DNA of 64,000 nucleotides from Cannabis sativa (lineage: Eukaryota; Streptophyta; Magnoliopsida; Rosales; Cannabaceae). The notes beneath the pieces are model-generated. The model had not been told where the DNA came from, did not search any database, and saw nothing but the letters and a program-made list of their open reading frames with translations. This document shows, piece after piece, positions 23,965 to 36,903 of this stretch; position 1 is the stretch's first letter; the number at the start of each line of letters is the position of its first letter. A program made the translations under genes and the position numbers. Where the stretch lies: NCBI RefSeq assembly GCF_029168945.1, contig NC_083603.1, positions 38,192,396 to 38,256,395 of the forward strand. Reading direction: 5' to 3'.

Positions 23965-24033
23965 ATTTGTATATCAAGGTGTTGAGATTATTTGAAATGC
24001 ACATTTTGTTTTATATTAGTGCAAGTGGGAGTT
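23965..24033 (+). other. TSD, internal tail and polypurine tract of A
   Basis: ATTTG (23965-23969) is the right target copy of B. The rest is the end of A's internal region, ending in AAGTGGGAGTT (24023-24033), the PPT just before A's 3' LTR. Confidence 0.85.
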
Positions 24034-24879
24034 TGTTGGGTTTTATGCCCTAAATAAAACTCATGTCAATATAATCAGATTTACTTATTAATATAGATCA
24101 GAAATAACATTTAATGTTGCATGGTTCACATGATTTATTTCATGATTATATGTACATAATGTATGAATTCTATTTAAGTCCAAAACATATCAATTTGTTA
24201 ATGATTATAGTGTTGTCAACACAGTGGAATATAATCTTAATTATATGTTCGAACGTTTATTCCCTGATTTGTTAGAACACTGGATTTAGACTGACATGGT
24301 ATAATCAGCGATAGGTATTCTTACACCTTGGATAAGTATTATGTCCTTTCCAGGACATTGGAAAAGTTTACCAGCATCGGATGTATGGAGTATAAATCGG
24401 AAGGGACTGATATTGAACTTTGATTAGATATATTAGAATTTACCGTAATATCTATTCAATTCAATATCACCTGTTGATCCTAGATCACATGATCTTAATC
24501 CTGATATGATTAGGTTCAATCTCAAGAGTGTTATTCGTGTTCTTTGATTTGTTAGTTAAGCCTACTTTTGGGTCAAGGTGATACGTTCATTTTGGGAACA
24601 CGGTAGTGCAATTGAGTGGGAGCGCTAACATAAATATGGAATCTATAGCTTCTATCTGGCGAAAAGAAAGTAAAGGATGATTTCTTTTGAGCTTAACCAA
24701 ACGAAAATAAATGGTGGAGATTTCATTTCACTTAGCTGAAATATCATTTATACAGAGTTAAGTGTTTTAAGGATAAAATACATTGTAGGGTGTTACGGTA
24801 ATTTAATCCCTTTTACAGTGTAAATCATCTATATAGAGGATCATTGATCACATTAGGGTTATAACAATGGATAACTAAT
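24034..24879 (+). repeat. 3' LTR of A, first fragment
   Basis: It begins TGTTGGGTTTTATGCC and is broken at 24879 by element C. The last five bases, CTAAT (24875-24879), are the target copied again at 36786-36790. The TTTAATG and LTR-body words match A's own 5' LTR better than B's. Confidence 0.88.
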
Positions 24880-26709
24880 TGTTGGGTTTTATGCCCTAAA
24901 TAAAACACATTTTAATATAATCAGATTTACTTATTAATATAGATCAGAAATAACATTTAATGTTGCATGGTCACATGATTTATTTCATGATTATATGTAC
25001 ATAATGTATAAATTCAACTGAAACCCTTTCCACATACTTGATCCTGTTTATTGTGCTTTCAACACATTGGAAAGTAAACATGACAGAGTTTACTTGCATT
25101 TGGAGAAATGCTATGTTCTTTCCAGAGCATTGGTTAAAGTAAAGCTCAGGTTGGATGCATGGATTATGCATCGGAAGGGACCGATATTGAACTTTGACTT
25201 AGATTTATTAAACTTACCGTAATATCTATTCAAGTCAATATCGCCTAGTTGATACTAGATCAAATGATCTTAATCCTGATATGATTAGGCTCAATCTCGA
25301 GAGGCTATTCGTGTTCTTTGATTTGTTAGTTAAGCCTACTTTTGGGTCAGGGTGATACGTACACTTTCGGAACACGGTAATGCAATTGATTGGGAGCGCT
25401 AACATAAACATGGAATCTAAGCTTCTATCTGGTGAATAGTAAGTAAAGGATGATCTCCTTCGAGCTTGACCAAACGAAAAATAAATGGTGGAGATCTCAT
25501 TTCACATAAGCTGAAATATCATTTATACGGGGTTAAGTGTTTTAAGGATAAAATACATTGTAGGGTGTAACGGTAATCTAATCCCTTTACAGTGTAGATC
25601 ATTCATATAGAGGATCATTGATCAAATTAGGATGATAACAATGGATAACTGATGATGTGTCTATATGGTGGAACATATAGAGCATTCTATTTACTGAGAG
25701 TGCAATTCTAAGTCCTATGCGTGGATTCAACGAAGAATTAATAAGTCAGTGAATTTAGGTTATAAATTCTTGATCTGCTTATTGGAAGCTCGGTTATATA
25801 GACCCATGGTCCCCACACTAGTTGAGATAATATTGCTTGTAAGACTCATATAATTGGTTTTGATTAATCAATCATAATTCTCAAATTAGACTATGTCTAT
25901 TTGTGAATTTTTCACTAAGTAAGGGCGAAATTGTAAAGAAAGAGTTTTAGGGGCATATTTGTTAATTATGATACTTTGTATGGTTCAATTAATAAATATG
26001 ATAAAGGACAATATTATTTAATAATTATTTATAGTTATTAAATAGTTAGAATTGGCATTTAAATGGTTGAATTTGAAAATTGGCGTTTTTGAGAAAATCA
26101 GATGCAGAAAAGATAAAACTGCAAAATTGCAAAAAGTGAGGCCCAAATCCAAATTGCATGGCCGTCCACTCTTGTAGGATTTTCCCTCTGATATTTTCAT
26201 TATTTTAATGTCAAATAATTCAAACCTAACCCTAGTGGAATGCTATAAATATATAGTGAAGGCTTCCGGAAAATTACACTTAAATTTTCTATTTTTTCAT
26301 TCAGAAAAAACTGAGCCTTTCTCTCTCCCTATCTTTGGCCGACCACTCCCTCTCTCTCTTCTTCCTAAAGATTTCGAAATTCTTAGTGTTAGAGTAGTGC
26401 CCACACACAGCAAGTGATACCTCAATCATAGTGAGGAAGATCGTGAAGAAAGACTTTCAGCAAGAAGGAGTTTCAGCACTAAAGAATCAGAGAAAGAGAT
26501 CCAGGTTCAGATATTTATAATGCTCTGCTACAGAAAGGAATCAAGGGCTAGATATCTGAACGGAAGGAGTCATATTTTCCACTGCACCCAATGTAAGGTT
26601 TATTAAACTTTATACGTGTTTATTTCATCGTTTTAAAAAGTTCATATTTAGGGTGTTAATAAACATACTTGTGAGTAGATCTAAGATCCTGGTAAAATAA
26701 TATCCAACA
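24880..26709 (+). repeat. 5' LTR of Copia element C
   Basis: Begins TGTTGGGTTTTATGCC and ends TATCCAACA, 1830 bp. It lacks about 63 bp near 25085 that the 3' LTR of C keeps at about 33206-33268. Confidence 0.92.
26244..26251 (+). promoter_or_regulatory. TATA box of the element C LTR promoter
   Basis: TATAAATA about 460 bp before the LTR end, followed by the CT-rich CTTTCTCTCTCCC stretch. Confidence 0.62.
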
Positions 26710-26711
26710 AC

Positions 26712-26724
26712 TGGCCTCAGAGCC
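26712..26724 (+). other. Primer-binding site of C
   Basis: TGGCCTCAGAGCC, two bases after the LTR end, initiator-Met type with two differences. Confidence 0.83.
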
Positions 26725-29700
26725 ATGGTAATTGATTTGCTTGGAAGAAATTTGGACTTTAAAACGATTGTTTGATGTTTTGGATGGTATCATGTTGTAT
26801 TGAGTGTTATTTGACTATTGAATGATGTTTGTGAATTTTCGTAAAAAATAATTGAATATCTGTTTCTGGAATTATTTTTATTGGATAGTATGGAAAAAAT
26901 TAAGCAAGTTACTTTTTTATAGAACTCAATTTCGATTTAATTTGAATTAGTTATGATTTTTTGAAGTTTCAAAAATATCGGGGTGGTGTCACTGCACCAC
27001 TCGCTCGCGCGGAAATCATGCAACCTCGCCCTGCGCCGAGGTTTCACGCCCAAACACCCCTCAATGTGCGCGCTGACATGTATGCTCAGCATACTGTTCG
27101 TACAGCTCGCATTTTTTTCGTTTTTTTTTTTTCAATTTTTCATGCTTTTTCATGGATTTAACTTTCGATTTTTTGTGTAGTTCTGTATTTATACATTTAC
27201 TATTCCTAATTCGATTCTAATTATCATAATTAAGTTAATTAATATTTTTTAAATTTAATTCATGATATTAGTGTAATTTGAATTTGAAAATCGTAAATAT
27301 CTATCTTTTTTGCTTAAGTATCTATCTTATTTTTAAATTTGATTATCTTATCTTATTTTTAAATTTAAGGTCAGATATTAAATTTTTTAAATTAAATTTA
27401 TTTTAAAATAATTTGACCTTATTTAAATTTAAAATAAGGTAACTATAATCATGTAATTTTAAATAGATGTGAGATATTTTGCTAACTTTTAAATTTTGTT
27501 ATTTTATTTATTTAAATTACATTTAAAATCTGAAAAAGATATTGATTTATTTTTTTTTAATTTTTTATTTAATTTTTATTAATAAAATAATATTAAATTT
27601 TTAAAAGTAGTTAGCAAATTTTGAAATGATATTTAGGTTGGTTGAAACCTAATTTTTCAAAATTGTAAGTTTAATTTTAAATATTTTTTTTATTAATTTC
27701 AAAATTTTTTAAATATTATTTTATTATATTAATTTTTGAAAATAAATTTTTTTATTTAATTAATTTTTTCAAAATTATTTATTTAAAATTTAAATAAATC
27801 CTACATCCAACTATCCAGCTAACCTTGTTGCAGGAGTATGTGTTTTAGCTTGTTTGTAAGTTTTTAAAACCTATTATTGCTTGATTGCAAATAGCCATGG
27901 TTAACTTGTTGACAGATCCAATAATCTGATCTTAACTCATGGCTCCCTTGGTCAAGTAAATAATTTGTAACAGGTATATTTACAATCTTCTTTCATCTGT
28001 GTATGACCTAGCAACATGATAGGATCCATCCAAATTGTGTGCTTGTGTGAGCCTATGTGTTTAATTTTATTATAGATGCATATAGGTTGTTGTTGCTAAA
28101 TAAAATATCATAGTTCTTGATAGATTTTATTTAGGCCCATTTAGTTTTTGGGCCTATTCAATTAATAACAGTTGTTTATTTTAAGGTTCAATTCCTCTCT
28201 TTTGGGCCTTGTGTGAGAGTTGGGAGCCATAGTAGTGGGTACGACACACTGAACCCAGCACCCCCTCACATGAACTACCCCAATTGTGAAGGCTCATTTG
28301 CCTGATTTGAATAACTTTACTAGGTTAATTAAACTAGTTTAACCTAATAAAATTGATTAGCAACATCATTAATTTCATTTATTTTGAAATTAATTTAAGA
28401 AAACCATAGTTTAAAGAATTTTATTCTAAGCTAAACTATATGTATTTTCTTGTATTTAATTAAATATAGAATTATAACCATCTAGATTCTTTCTGAAGCT
28501 TAATTTAAATTTTTCATTAAATATTCCTATTTAAGTTGATATTTAGTTATCTCTAACTAATCAACTTAAATCTGAATATCTTTTGGATTTAAAATTTCAA
28601 AATTAAGTTGAGGAATTTTAGGCATTGGTTATTAAGATTCTTTAGATATTTTTTTTAAGTTGATATCTTTTTCGAATATTAACTTAAAATGGAATATTTT
28701 CAAATTAAGTGGTTACAACTTAATTTTTGATATTTAATTAAATTTAAATTTGAAAAAAATATTTAAGTTCTAGATTTTTTCTAATACAACTTAAATTAGA
28801 TATTTTTTCAAATTTTGTGGAAAAGATGCTTAGTCATATAAGATATTTTCTAGATATTATTTCTTGACTACTTATTATTTCTAATATTAAATAGGAAAAT
28901 ATTATACATTGTGAAATTAATTATTATATAATTAATTTTGGTACAATTTATTTTAAGTATATTTTTCCTAGTATTAAACTAGAGATTAATAATTAAGCCT
29001 TCTCTACACTTAATTATTTATTTCTTGAATTTAATACATTTAATTAAATTGAAAATTAAATATTTAAGTTGATTTTCATCATGATACTTAAATATTTCTT
29101 TTTCGTGACACTTAATTAAATAGAAAATTATTTTTAGTTGAAATTTATTTTTTCAACTAAATTTAAATAATTTTCAAAATATATTTTTTCTTTATTTTAT
29201 TAATCAAATTTCGAAATTGCATTTCTTAAATGCTGGAATTTCGAATTTTATTTGAAAAATAGATTAAAGTTGTACATTATTTATTTTAATTTTGGATCAA
29301 CTTAAATCAATGATTTTTTCATTTAATGATTAATTAAAATAAATGAAATAAAAAATATTTTACTAGAAATTTAATTAATTAGTCAAAGGAAAATCTAGAT
29401 AGGTGATATTTTTGGTTGAAGTATTTTTCTAGTGTATTTAATTAAATAGAAAATTAATATTTAACTTGATTTTCATCATCATACTTAAATATTTGAAATT
29501 TTTCTTATATATTTAATTAAATAGAAAAATTATATTTTTTGTTGTAAATTAATTTTATTAATTAATTTTGGGCCAACATTAAATTAGAATAATTTTTTCA
29601 GTATTTATTTTTTATTTTAACATGCATTTTCGAAAATTGTATTCTTAAATACTTTAATTTTTCGAAATGCAATATATATTTATAGAAAATTAAATTTGAG

Positions 29701-29966
29701 TTGCAAATTAATTTAAATTAATTTTGTAACAACTTAAATTGAATATTTTTCTAAATATTTATTGGAAATTATTACTAAGATGGAAGAAATTCATGTTATT
29801 TTCATATCCATCTAAGTAAAATTTATAAATATTAACTTAAAATCCATATTTAGAATTTTTCATTCTAAATTGGAAATTTTAATTAAATAAATATATATTT
29901 AAAACAAATAGATTAAATAAAGAGAATCAAAGAAAATACAACTCTCTTTAAATAATGAGCTTTATT
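26725..29966 (+). other. AT-rich noncoding leader of C
   Basis: No gag or protease frame. It has a GC-rich cassette at 26980-27110 and a T-run at 27113-27132 just after it. The GGGCCTTGTGTGAGAGTT island is at about 28203. Confidence 0.65.
26980..27110 (+). other. GC-rich hairpin cassette in the leader of C
   Basis: Three stem-loops: GTGGTG/CACCAC (26983-26988 with 26995-27000), AACCTCG/CGAGGTT (27022-27028 with 27037-27043) and a 15-nt near-palindrome GTATGCT-C-AGCATAC (27080-27094). The flank ATGATTTTTTGAAG on its left is shared with A and H, while the GC-rich core is not. Confidence 0.6.
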
Positions 29967-30830
29967 ATTAAGATATTCGATCTTCATTGTTTGTTTTACA
30001 TCGAGTTTGTTTTAGTGAGTAATCCTCCCTAATAGAGGAACGTTCATTAGCAATTTCACACCGTTTAATCTCGAAAGATAAGTAGTTTGTAAGTGTATTA
30101 TATGGTATGGATCACCCTAATGGTGGCGACCATATTTGACTTGCAAATTATGAAACAATGGTGGAAGCTCATAAGATAGAATTGCCTTGACTCTCGCCTA
30201 AACGGGACAACGTTGAATTCCAATCTTGATCGAATAAAAGGTTGCTAGAATGTTTAACATTTTAGATGAGCTGATAACTCTATTCAGTGGATGGTAGCTT
30301 TGACTGTCGCCTAAACGGGACACTGATATGAGTTTGTTGAAAACCTTGGAAATTATTTAGGATTGTATGTTTTAGTATTTTCACTTGTCATTCCTACTTG
30401 CTATATGTTTAATAATTTCTAAATTGTGTATGAATTTATATTGAACCATGTTATATTTTGTTATTAAATTGTAGTTTAATTTCGAATCTTCATTGTTGGT
30501 CTAACTTGGTTTGTTTATCTAATGAGATAAATCCCTAATGGATTTTCACCATTAGACATACATAATAGTGTTAGATCTCGAAAGATAAATATTGTATATG
30601 CAACATCTAGCTGTTCATCAATTGATGACACCTTAGACTAGTATTTTTACAATATGAAACAAGAAGATTATATATAAATAAGATTACTTTGACTCTCGCT
30701 AATCGAAGCATCGTTGGATTCTTATTTATAAACGAAATTATCTGAATTCCCCTTAGCTTATTCATTTCGAATTAGCTCAATAACTTATCATTGGATGAAT
30801 GGTCTATAAATCATTTCATGTCATTATATT
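29967..30830 (+). repeat. Diverged leader duplication of C
   Basis: Units begin near 29975 and 30482 with TCGA-TCTTCATTGTT. They share CCTAAT-GGA, ATCTCGAAAGATAA and GACTCTCGC words with A, B and H. Confidence 0.6.
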
Positions 30831-31249
30831 TTCTCTTAAGAAATTAAATGACGCATATGATTATAATCCCGAAATTCTATTCCCAGTTGATATAAATCCT
30901 CAATCTTAGAAATCTCCTATTTGTATGGGCAAATCAGACATAGAGTTATATTAGTAGTGGTGGTCCAAGAAAGAATTACTCATTATATTTGGTATAAATT
31001 TAAGTCTTTGACTTTAATTTTAGATTCCAAACAGAAATTTTCTTATATTTCTAATTCCAGAATACAATACAGTTACACTTTCACAAGTGTTTAATAAACA
31101 TTTTCTATCATTGGTTTCATACTGTATGGAATATGAGTTTAGTATTCTGTGACCAGGATCCACTTGCACTATTCTAAGAACTCTTTGATGTAACTAAACC
31201 TAAGTCATCAAAAAGGCACAACCACATTTTTTTTAATCTATGGCATTTG
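30831..31249 (+). other. Noncoding stretch before the integrase relic of C
   Basis: AT-rich with no coding frame. Contains the 80-odd-base segment found also in A and H. Confidence 0.5.
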
Positions 31250-31600
31250 TATCTTGTTCATAGTGGTTTTGACAAGATCAATCTCTGCAAAGAGTTAATA
31301 TGCCTATATCCACTGAAAGTAGTTCATCTCATTCGTAGATGGATGTACATTCAGGGGTGGATATGAGTTTTTTGTTGTATTCTTAAAACAATAACTCTAG
31401 ATTATACCTTATGCAAAGAAATTTAAAATATTTGAAAATTTTATTAATTTCTAGCAATGGTAAAACACCATTAAGGTAAGTGGTTAAAGATCTTGCGAAC
31501 TGATAGGGGTGGAGAAATAGTTAGTAGATATGCAGTTCAAAGATCATTAAATTTATTTTTGCATTATATCAAAACTTACCTCCCCAGAAATTTCGAGTTG
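31250..31600 (+). pseudogene. Copia integrase relic of C
   Basis: GGYEF-like segment near 31360 and the RTDRGGE region near 31495-31520, with stops between them. Same relic as in A. Confidence 0.6.
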
Positions 31601-31839
31601 CATATTAATGATTAGTTACTAGTCGTTGCCTAATTCCTTATATGGTAATACAATTTCAGAATGATGTAATGGTTGGGTACTTAATGTAAATCATTACTAG
31701 ATTCATGGATGACCTAATCAAAATCTTAAGAAAAGCTAGAACTGTTAACCATGTTCTGTTAGCAATTCTAAGTGATTAGGGGTGGACCGTTGCATAGTCA
31801 ATAGATAAGAAAGTGTTTGTTCAAACAAATACTACTTTT

Positions 31840-32940
31840 CTAAGAAAATGACTAAGTCTGAAAATAAAGTAGCAAATAAAGGAGATATTTTTCTTGATTC
31901 CAAAAGTGTTCTATCATCTTATATGACATATGATGATCCCACTACCTCTGTTGTCTTGTCACAACCAAAGAGGTTAATACCATTTAGTTTTCTTAGACAT
32001 AATTCACGGTACCTTATCGTAGTGGGAGAGTTTCTAGGACCTCGCCTTCTTATGATTTGGAAGACACTAGTGATTGAAATCCATTGTGAGTTTAAACAAG
32101 TAATGGATAGTCAAGATAAGAAACTAAGAAGAAAAGCCAATAGAACTATGGTTTAATCCATTCACATGGAGTAACCTAAAGTTTTCTATTACAAGGACAT
32201 AAAAGGAAATTTTTGTTTATAAGTCTATTCAATGGACTTAACAAACTTCCTGTTCCTAGTATTATAGGTTTGAGTTTATCTAAACCTATGGCTCATGGTA
32301 TACCTGGTAATTACTTACTCTAATGCAAGCAACTTACTTTAGTAAGATGCTGAAGCATTTTCTTTCTAATGGAAATCTATAGAAGCTTCACAACTTCTTA
32401 GGCATAGCTTGTTAAGTCCATTGAATAGACTTATAAACAAAAATTTCCTTTTAAGATTAAGAAGATGAACTATATGTTAGTCTATAAGGGTGTGTTTAAA
32501 ACTCTTAGAATACACCTCATCAGATTTCGAAATTTGCCTTTGTGCTAGAAAATCTTTCTGATAAGATGGTGATTACTCTGGGGGTGGAATAGTGATTTTG
32601 GAGAAGTGTAAAAACCTATCTGAAGTCTCTAGGTCTACCAGAAAGAGACTGAATGTTAAAGTTGCAGGAAAGGTACTTATTCAGTCTAACGAAAGTTCTA
32701 TACATTTTTGGCACCATTCCAAATTGCCTAAACTACTAGTGTTATTTCGTGATTAACCAAAAGTAGTTGCCAAAGGTATAGAATCCAGTATCCCAAGAGA
32801 GTAGACATATAGAGAGGAATTTCACATTATCAATGATTTTGTGATTAAGGAAGAGTAATGGTGGAGAAAAAGTTGTGGTTAATTCAGCCTTTCAGATCCT
32901 ATTACAAGGAGTTTACTACTACTACACTTGATTTGTATAT
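31840..32940 (+). pseudogene. Copia pre-RT linker and RNase H relic of C
   Basis: An open stretch at 31848-32156 (102 codons) is the best-kept coding piece in the family. Its segments resemble the linker between integrase and RT (RYLIVVGEFLG, then a stretch like the ...EAM...E helix). Downstream, the RT/RNase H connection seen in A and B is replaced by an inverted 45-bp filler. RNase H pieces resume at about 32520-32620 with the shared frame lesion in the GGG-WRSVK region, and the end is near 32815-32900. Confidence 0.62.
32200..32453 (+). repeat. 45-bp inverted repeat (templated filler) in C
   Basis: 32409-32453 is an exact reverse complement of 32200-32244. It stands where A and B have a segment of several hundred bases, so a deletion was sealed with an inverted copy of nearby sequence. 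Confidence 0.88.
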
Positions 32941-32988
32941 CAAGGTGTTGATATTATTTGAAATGCACATTTTGTTTTATATTAGTGC

Positions 32989-32999
32989 AAGTGGGAGTT
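32989..32999 (+). other. Polypurine tract of C
   Basis: AAGTGGGAGTT directly before the 3' LTR at 33000. Confidence 0.85.
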
Positions 33000-35900
33000 T
33001 GTTGGGTTTTATGCCCTAAATAAAACTCATTTCAATATAATCAGATTTACTTATTAATATAGATCAGAAAATAACATTTAATGTTGCATGGTTCACATGA
33101 TTTATTTCATGATTATATGTACATAATGTATAAATTCATCTGACACCCTTTTCACATACTTGATCCTGTTTATTGTGTTGTCAACACATTGGAAAGTAAA
33201 CATGACTATGTGAATAAAGTTTCCTAGATTTATCAGACAGAGGGTTTTATTGATATGATAATCTACAACAGAGTTTACTTGCATTTGGAGAAATGCTATG
33301 TTCTTTCCAGAGCATTGGTTAAAGTAAAGCTTAGGTTGGATGCATGGAGTATGCATCGGAAGGGACCGATATTGAACTCTGACTTAGATTTAGTAAACTT
33401 ACCGTAATATTTATTCAAGTCAATATCGCCTAGTTGATCCTAGATCAATTGATCTTAATCCTGTTATGATTAGGTTCAATCTCAAGAGGTTATTCGTGTT
33501 CTTTGATTTGTTAGTTAAGCCTACTTTTGGGTCAGGGTGATACGTACATTTTGGGAACACGGTAATGCAATTGAGTAGGAGCGCTAACATAAACATGGAA
33601 TCTATAGCTTCTATCTGGCGAATAGTAAGTAAAGGATGATCTCCTTCGAGCTTGACCAAATAAAAATAAATGGTGGAGATCTCATTTCACATAAGCTGAA
33701 ATATCATTTATACGGGGTTAAGTGTTTTAAGGATAAAATACATTGTAGGGTGTAACGGTAATCTAATCCCTTTACAGTGTAGATCATTAATATAGAGGAT
33801 CATTGATCAAATTACGATTATAACAATGGATAACTGATGATGTATCTATATGAAGGAACATATAGAGTATTCTCTATACTGAGAGTGCAATTCTAAGTCC
33901 TATGCGTGGATTCAACGAAGAATTAATAAGTCAGTGAATTTAGGTTATAAATTCTTGATCTGCTTATTGGAAGCTCGGTTATATAGACCCATGGTCCCCC
34001 CACTAGTTGAGATAATATTGCTTGTAAGACTCATATAGTTTGTTTTGATTAATCAATCATAATTCTCAAATTAGACTATGTCTATTTGTGAATTTTTCAC
34101 TAAGTAAGGGCGAATATGTAAAGAAAGAGTTTTAGGGGCATATTTGTTAATTATGATACTTTTATGGTTCAATTAATAAATATGATAAATGATAATATTA
34201 TTTAATAATTATTTATAGTTATTAAATAGTTAGAATTGGCATTTAAATGGTTGAATTTGAAAATTGGCGTTTTTGAGAAAATCAGATACAGAAAAGATAA
34301 CACTGCAAAATTGCAAAAAGTGAGGCCCAAATCCACATTGCATGGCCGGCCACTTTTGTAGGGTTTTCCCTCTGATATTTTCATTATTTTAATGCCAAAT
34401 AATTCAAACCTAACCCTAGTGGATGTTGGGTTTTATGCCCTAAATAAAACTCTTTACAATCTGATTAGTTATCAATAGAAGGAATTTGTAATGATTGTTG
34501 TTTGCATGAATTTTACATGCTAATGGTTTAATATGTTTATTACATTTACACACAGAATCAGTTAAATCCATATCATATGTTTATTCACAATTACAGTATC
34601 GCCAACACAATGGAATGTGATTGTGATCATATGAATCAAAAGACTTGGTCCCTATTTCATCAGTGTTATTGGATTTACACTAATGTGATAATCAGCGATG
34701 ATGTGTACTTACACCTGGAGTAAGTGTTATGTTCTTTCCAGGACATTAGTAAAGTATACTAGTTTCGAATGTATGGAGTATACATTGGACTGGACCGATA
34801 TTGCAACTAAGTTAAGATATTACAAACTTACCGTTATATATATCTTTCCAAGTCAATATCAGTAGTTGATCTTAAGATTAAAAGAATCTAAATCCTGATA
34901 TGCTTAGGCTCAACTCAGGAGTGCTATTCATGTTCTTTGATTTATTAGTTAAGTCTACTTTTTGGTCAGGGTATATTTTGGGAACATGATAGTATGATTG
35001 AGTGGGAGTGCTGAACATAAATATGGAATCTATAGCTTCTACTGGTGTATAGAAGTCAAGTGATGATTCCCTTTGAGCTTAGCAAATAGAAGTAAATGGA
35101 TGAGCTCTTGTTTAACTGACTAATTATTACATCACTAAACACCATTTACAGGTAGCTAAGTGTTTTAAGGGGCAAAATACATTGAGGGGTGAGAACGGTA
35201 AAGAAATCCCATCTTGATGTAGATCATCTATATAGAGGATCTTTAATCACAATAAGATTATAACAATGGTTAAATGAGATAGCATATTGATATCGTGGAA
35301 CATATAATATGCTCCATATAAGTCTGAGAGTGCAATTCTAAGTTCTAAGAGTGGATTCAACGAAGAATTAATAAGTAGGAATTTACTTGGTAAATTTGGT
35401 TCACTTATTGGAAGCTCAGCATATAGATCCATGGTCCCCATTCTAGTTGAGAACATTCTGCTTGTAAGACTCATTAATTGATTCGTGATTGATCAATTAT
35501 AATTCTAAAGTTAGACTATGTCTAATTTGTGAATTTTCACTAAGCAGGGGTGAAATTGTAAAGAAAAGAGATTCTAGGTTTATTTATTTATTAATGGACT
35601 TTATATGTCTAGTTAATAATTAAATTAAATGACAATATTATTTAATAATCTATTTTAGTTATTAAATAATTAGTTTTGGCATTTAAAAGGTTAGAATTGG
35701 AAAATTGGCGTTTTTGAGAAAATAGAGATAAAATTTGTTAAAACTGCAAAATCAAGTGGGGCCCATAAACACACCATGGTTGGCCACTATTTGTGGAATT
35801 TCAAATTTATTTTTTCATTATTTTAATGCCAAATAATTCCTAACCTAAACCTAGTAGTTGCCTATAAATAGAAAGTGATGGCTTAGTCAAATCATAAGTT

Positions 35901-36785
35901 TTCATAACATCTTCTCACAGAAATTTCTCTCTTCAGAAAAATTGAGCCTTCCCTACTTTCTATACCCTTGCCGAAATCCCTCTTCTTTTTTCTCTTCATA
36001 AAATTTTGACCCTAGTGAAAGAGTAAGTGCCCACACACATCAAGCAGTAACTCAATCATAGATTGGAAGACTGTGAAGGATCAAACTTAAAGAAGAAGGA
36101 CATTCGGGCTCAGATCTTGATTATACTCTGCTACAGAAAGGATACAAGGGTTAGAGATCTGAGTGGAAGGAGACATTAATTCCGCTGCATCAATTTAAGG
36201 TTTTCTTAACTTAATATGTGTTTAATTTATCGTTTTAGAAAGTTCATATTTAGGGTGTTAAACAACAAACTTGAGAGTAGATCTAAGATCCTGGTAAAAT
36301 AATTTCCAACAGTGGAATGCTATAAATAGATAGTGAAGGCTTCCGGAAAATTACACTTAAATTTTCTATTTTTTCATTTAGAAAAAACTGAGCCTCTCTC
36401 TCTCCCTATCTTTGGCCGACCACTCCCTCTCTCTCTTCTTCCTAAAGATTTCGAAATTCTTAGTATTAGAGTAGTGCCCACACACAGCAAGTGATACCTC
36501 AATCATAGTGAGGAAGATCGTGAAGAAAGACTTTCAGCAAGAAGGAGTTTCAGCACTAAAGAATCAGAGAAAGAGATCCAGGTTCAGATATTGATAATGC
36601 TCTGCTACAGAAAGGAATCAAGGGCTAGATATCTGAACGGAAGGAGTCATATTATTCCGCTGCACCAAATGTAAGGTTTACTAAACTTTATGTGTTTATT
36701 TCATCGTTTTAGAAAGTTCATATTTAGGGTGTTAATAAACATACTTGTGAGTAGATCTAAGATCCTGGTAAAATAATTTCCAACA
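33000..36785 (+). repeat. 3' LTR of C, interrupted by solo LTR D
   Basis: Begins TGTTGGGTTTTATGCC and ends TTTCCAACA. D occupies 34424-36311. Without D and one copy of GTGGA it is about 1893 bp, roughly 63 bp longer than the 5' LTR because of one indel. Confidence 0.93.
34424..36311 (+). mobile_element. Solo LTR D of the Copia family in the 3' LTR of C
   Basis: 1888 bp, starting TGTTGGGTTTTATGCC and ending TTTCCAACA, between copies of GTGGA (34419-34423 and 36312-36316). No PBS, PPT or internal region adjoins it, so it is what remains after recombination between two LTRs. Its TATAAATA is at 35863-35870. Its body is the most divergent of the LTRs here (AACTCTTTACAATCTGATT near the start). Confidence 0.94.
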
Positions 36786-36903
36786 CTAATGACGTGTCTA
36801 TATCGTGGAACATATAGAGCGTTCTATATACTGAGAGTGCCATTCTAAGTTCTATGCGTGGATTTACCGAAGAATTAATAAGTTAGTGAGTTTAAGATAT
36901 AAA
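36786..36903 (+). repeat. 3' LTR of A, second fragment, with the right TSD of C
   Basis: CTAAT (36786-36790) is the second target copy of C. From 36791 the LTR of A resumes (GACGTGTCTATATCG) and stops at 36903, where minus-strand element F begins. About half of A's 3' LTR is missing. Confidence 0.85.

Larger units (their letters stand above)
24880..36785 (+). mobile_element. Copia element C inserted in the 3' LTR of A
   Basis: Bounded by CTAAT at 24875-24879 and 36786-36790. The 5' LTR is 24880-26709, the internal region 26710-32999, and the 3' LTR 33000-36785 with solo LTR D inside. LTR sequence differs from A and B and groups with H. The internal region carries a small inverted filler insertion at the place where A and B have the RT/RNase H connection. 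Confidence 0.94.
1278..36903 (+). mobile_element. Copia element A (Angela-like), interrupted by B and C and truncated by F
   Basis: The 5' LTR is 1278-3158, followed by PBS, leader and decayed pol to 9501. The internal end resumes at 23970 after nested element B, and the 3' LTR begins at 24034. The 3' LTR is split by element C and then cut off at 36903 by element F, so about half of it is missing. The left flank in G is CACAC (1273-1277); the matching right copy was lost with the deletion at 44417/44418. LTR head, PBS and RNase H wording fit the Angela/BARE lineage. Confidence 0.88.

Noticed and set aside
26961..27180. Two overlapping plus-strand frames in the leader of C
   Set aside because: They span the GC-rich hairpin cassette and the T-run, and have no counterpart in A, B or H.
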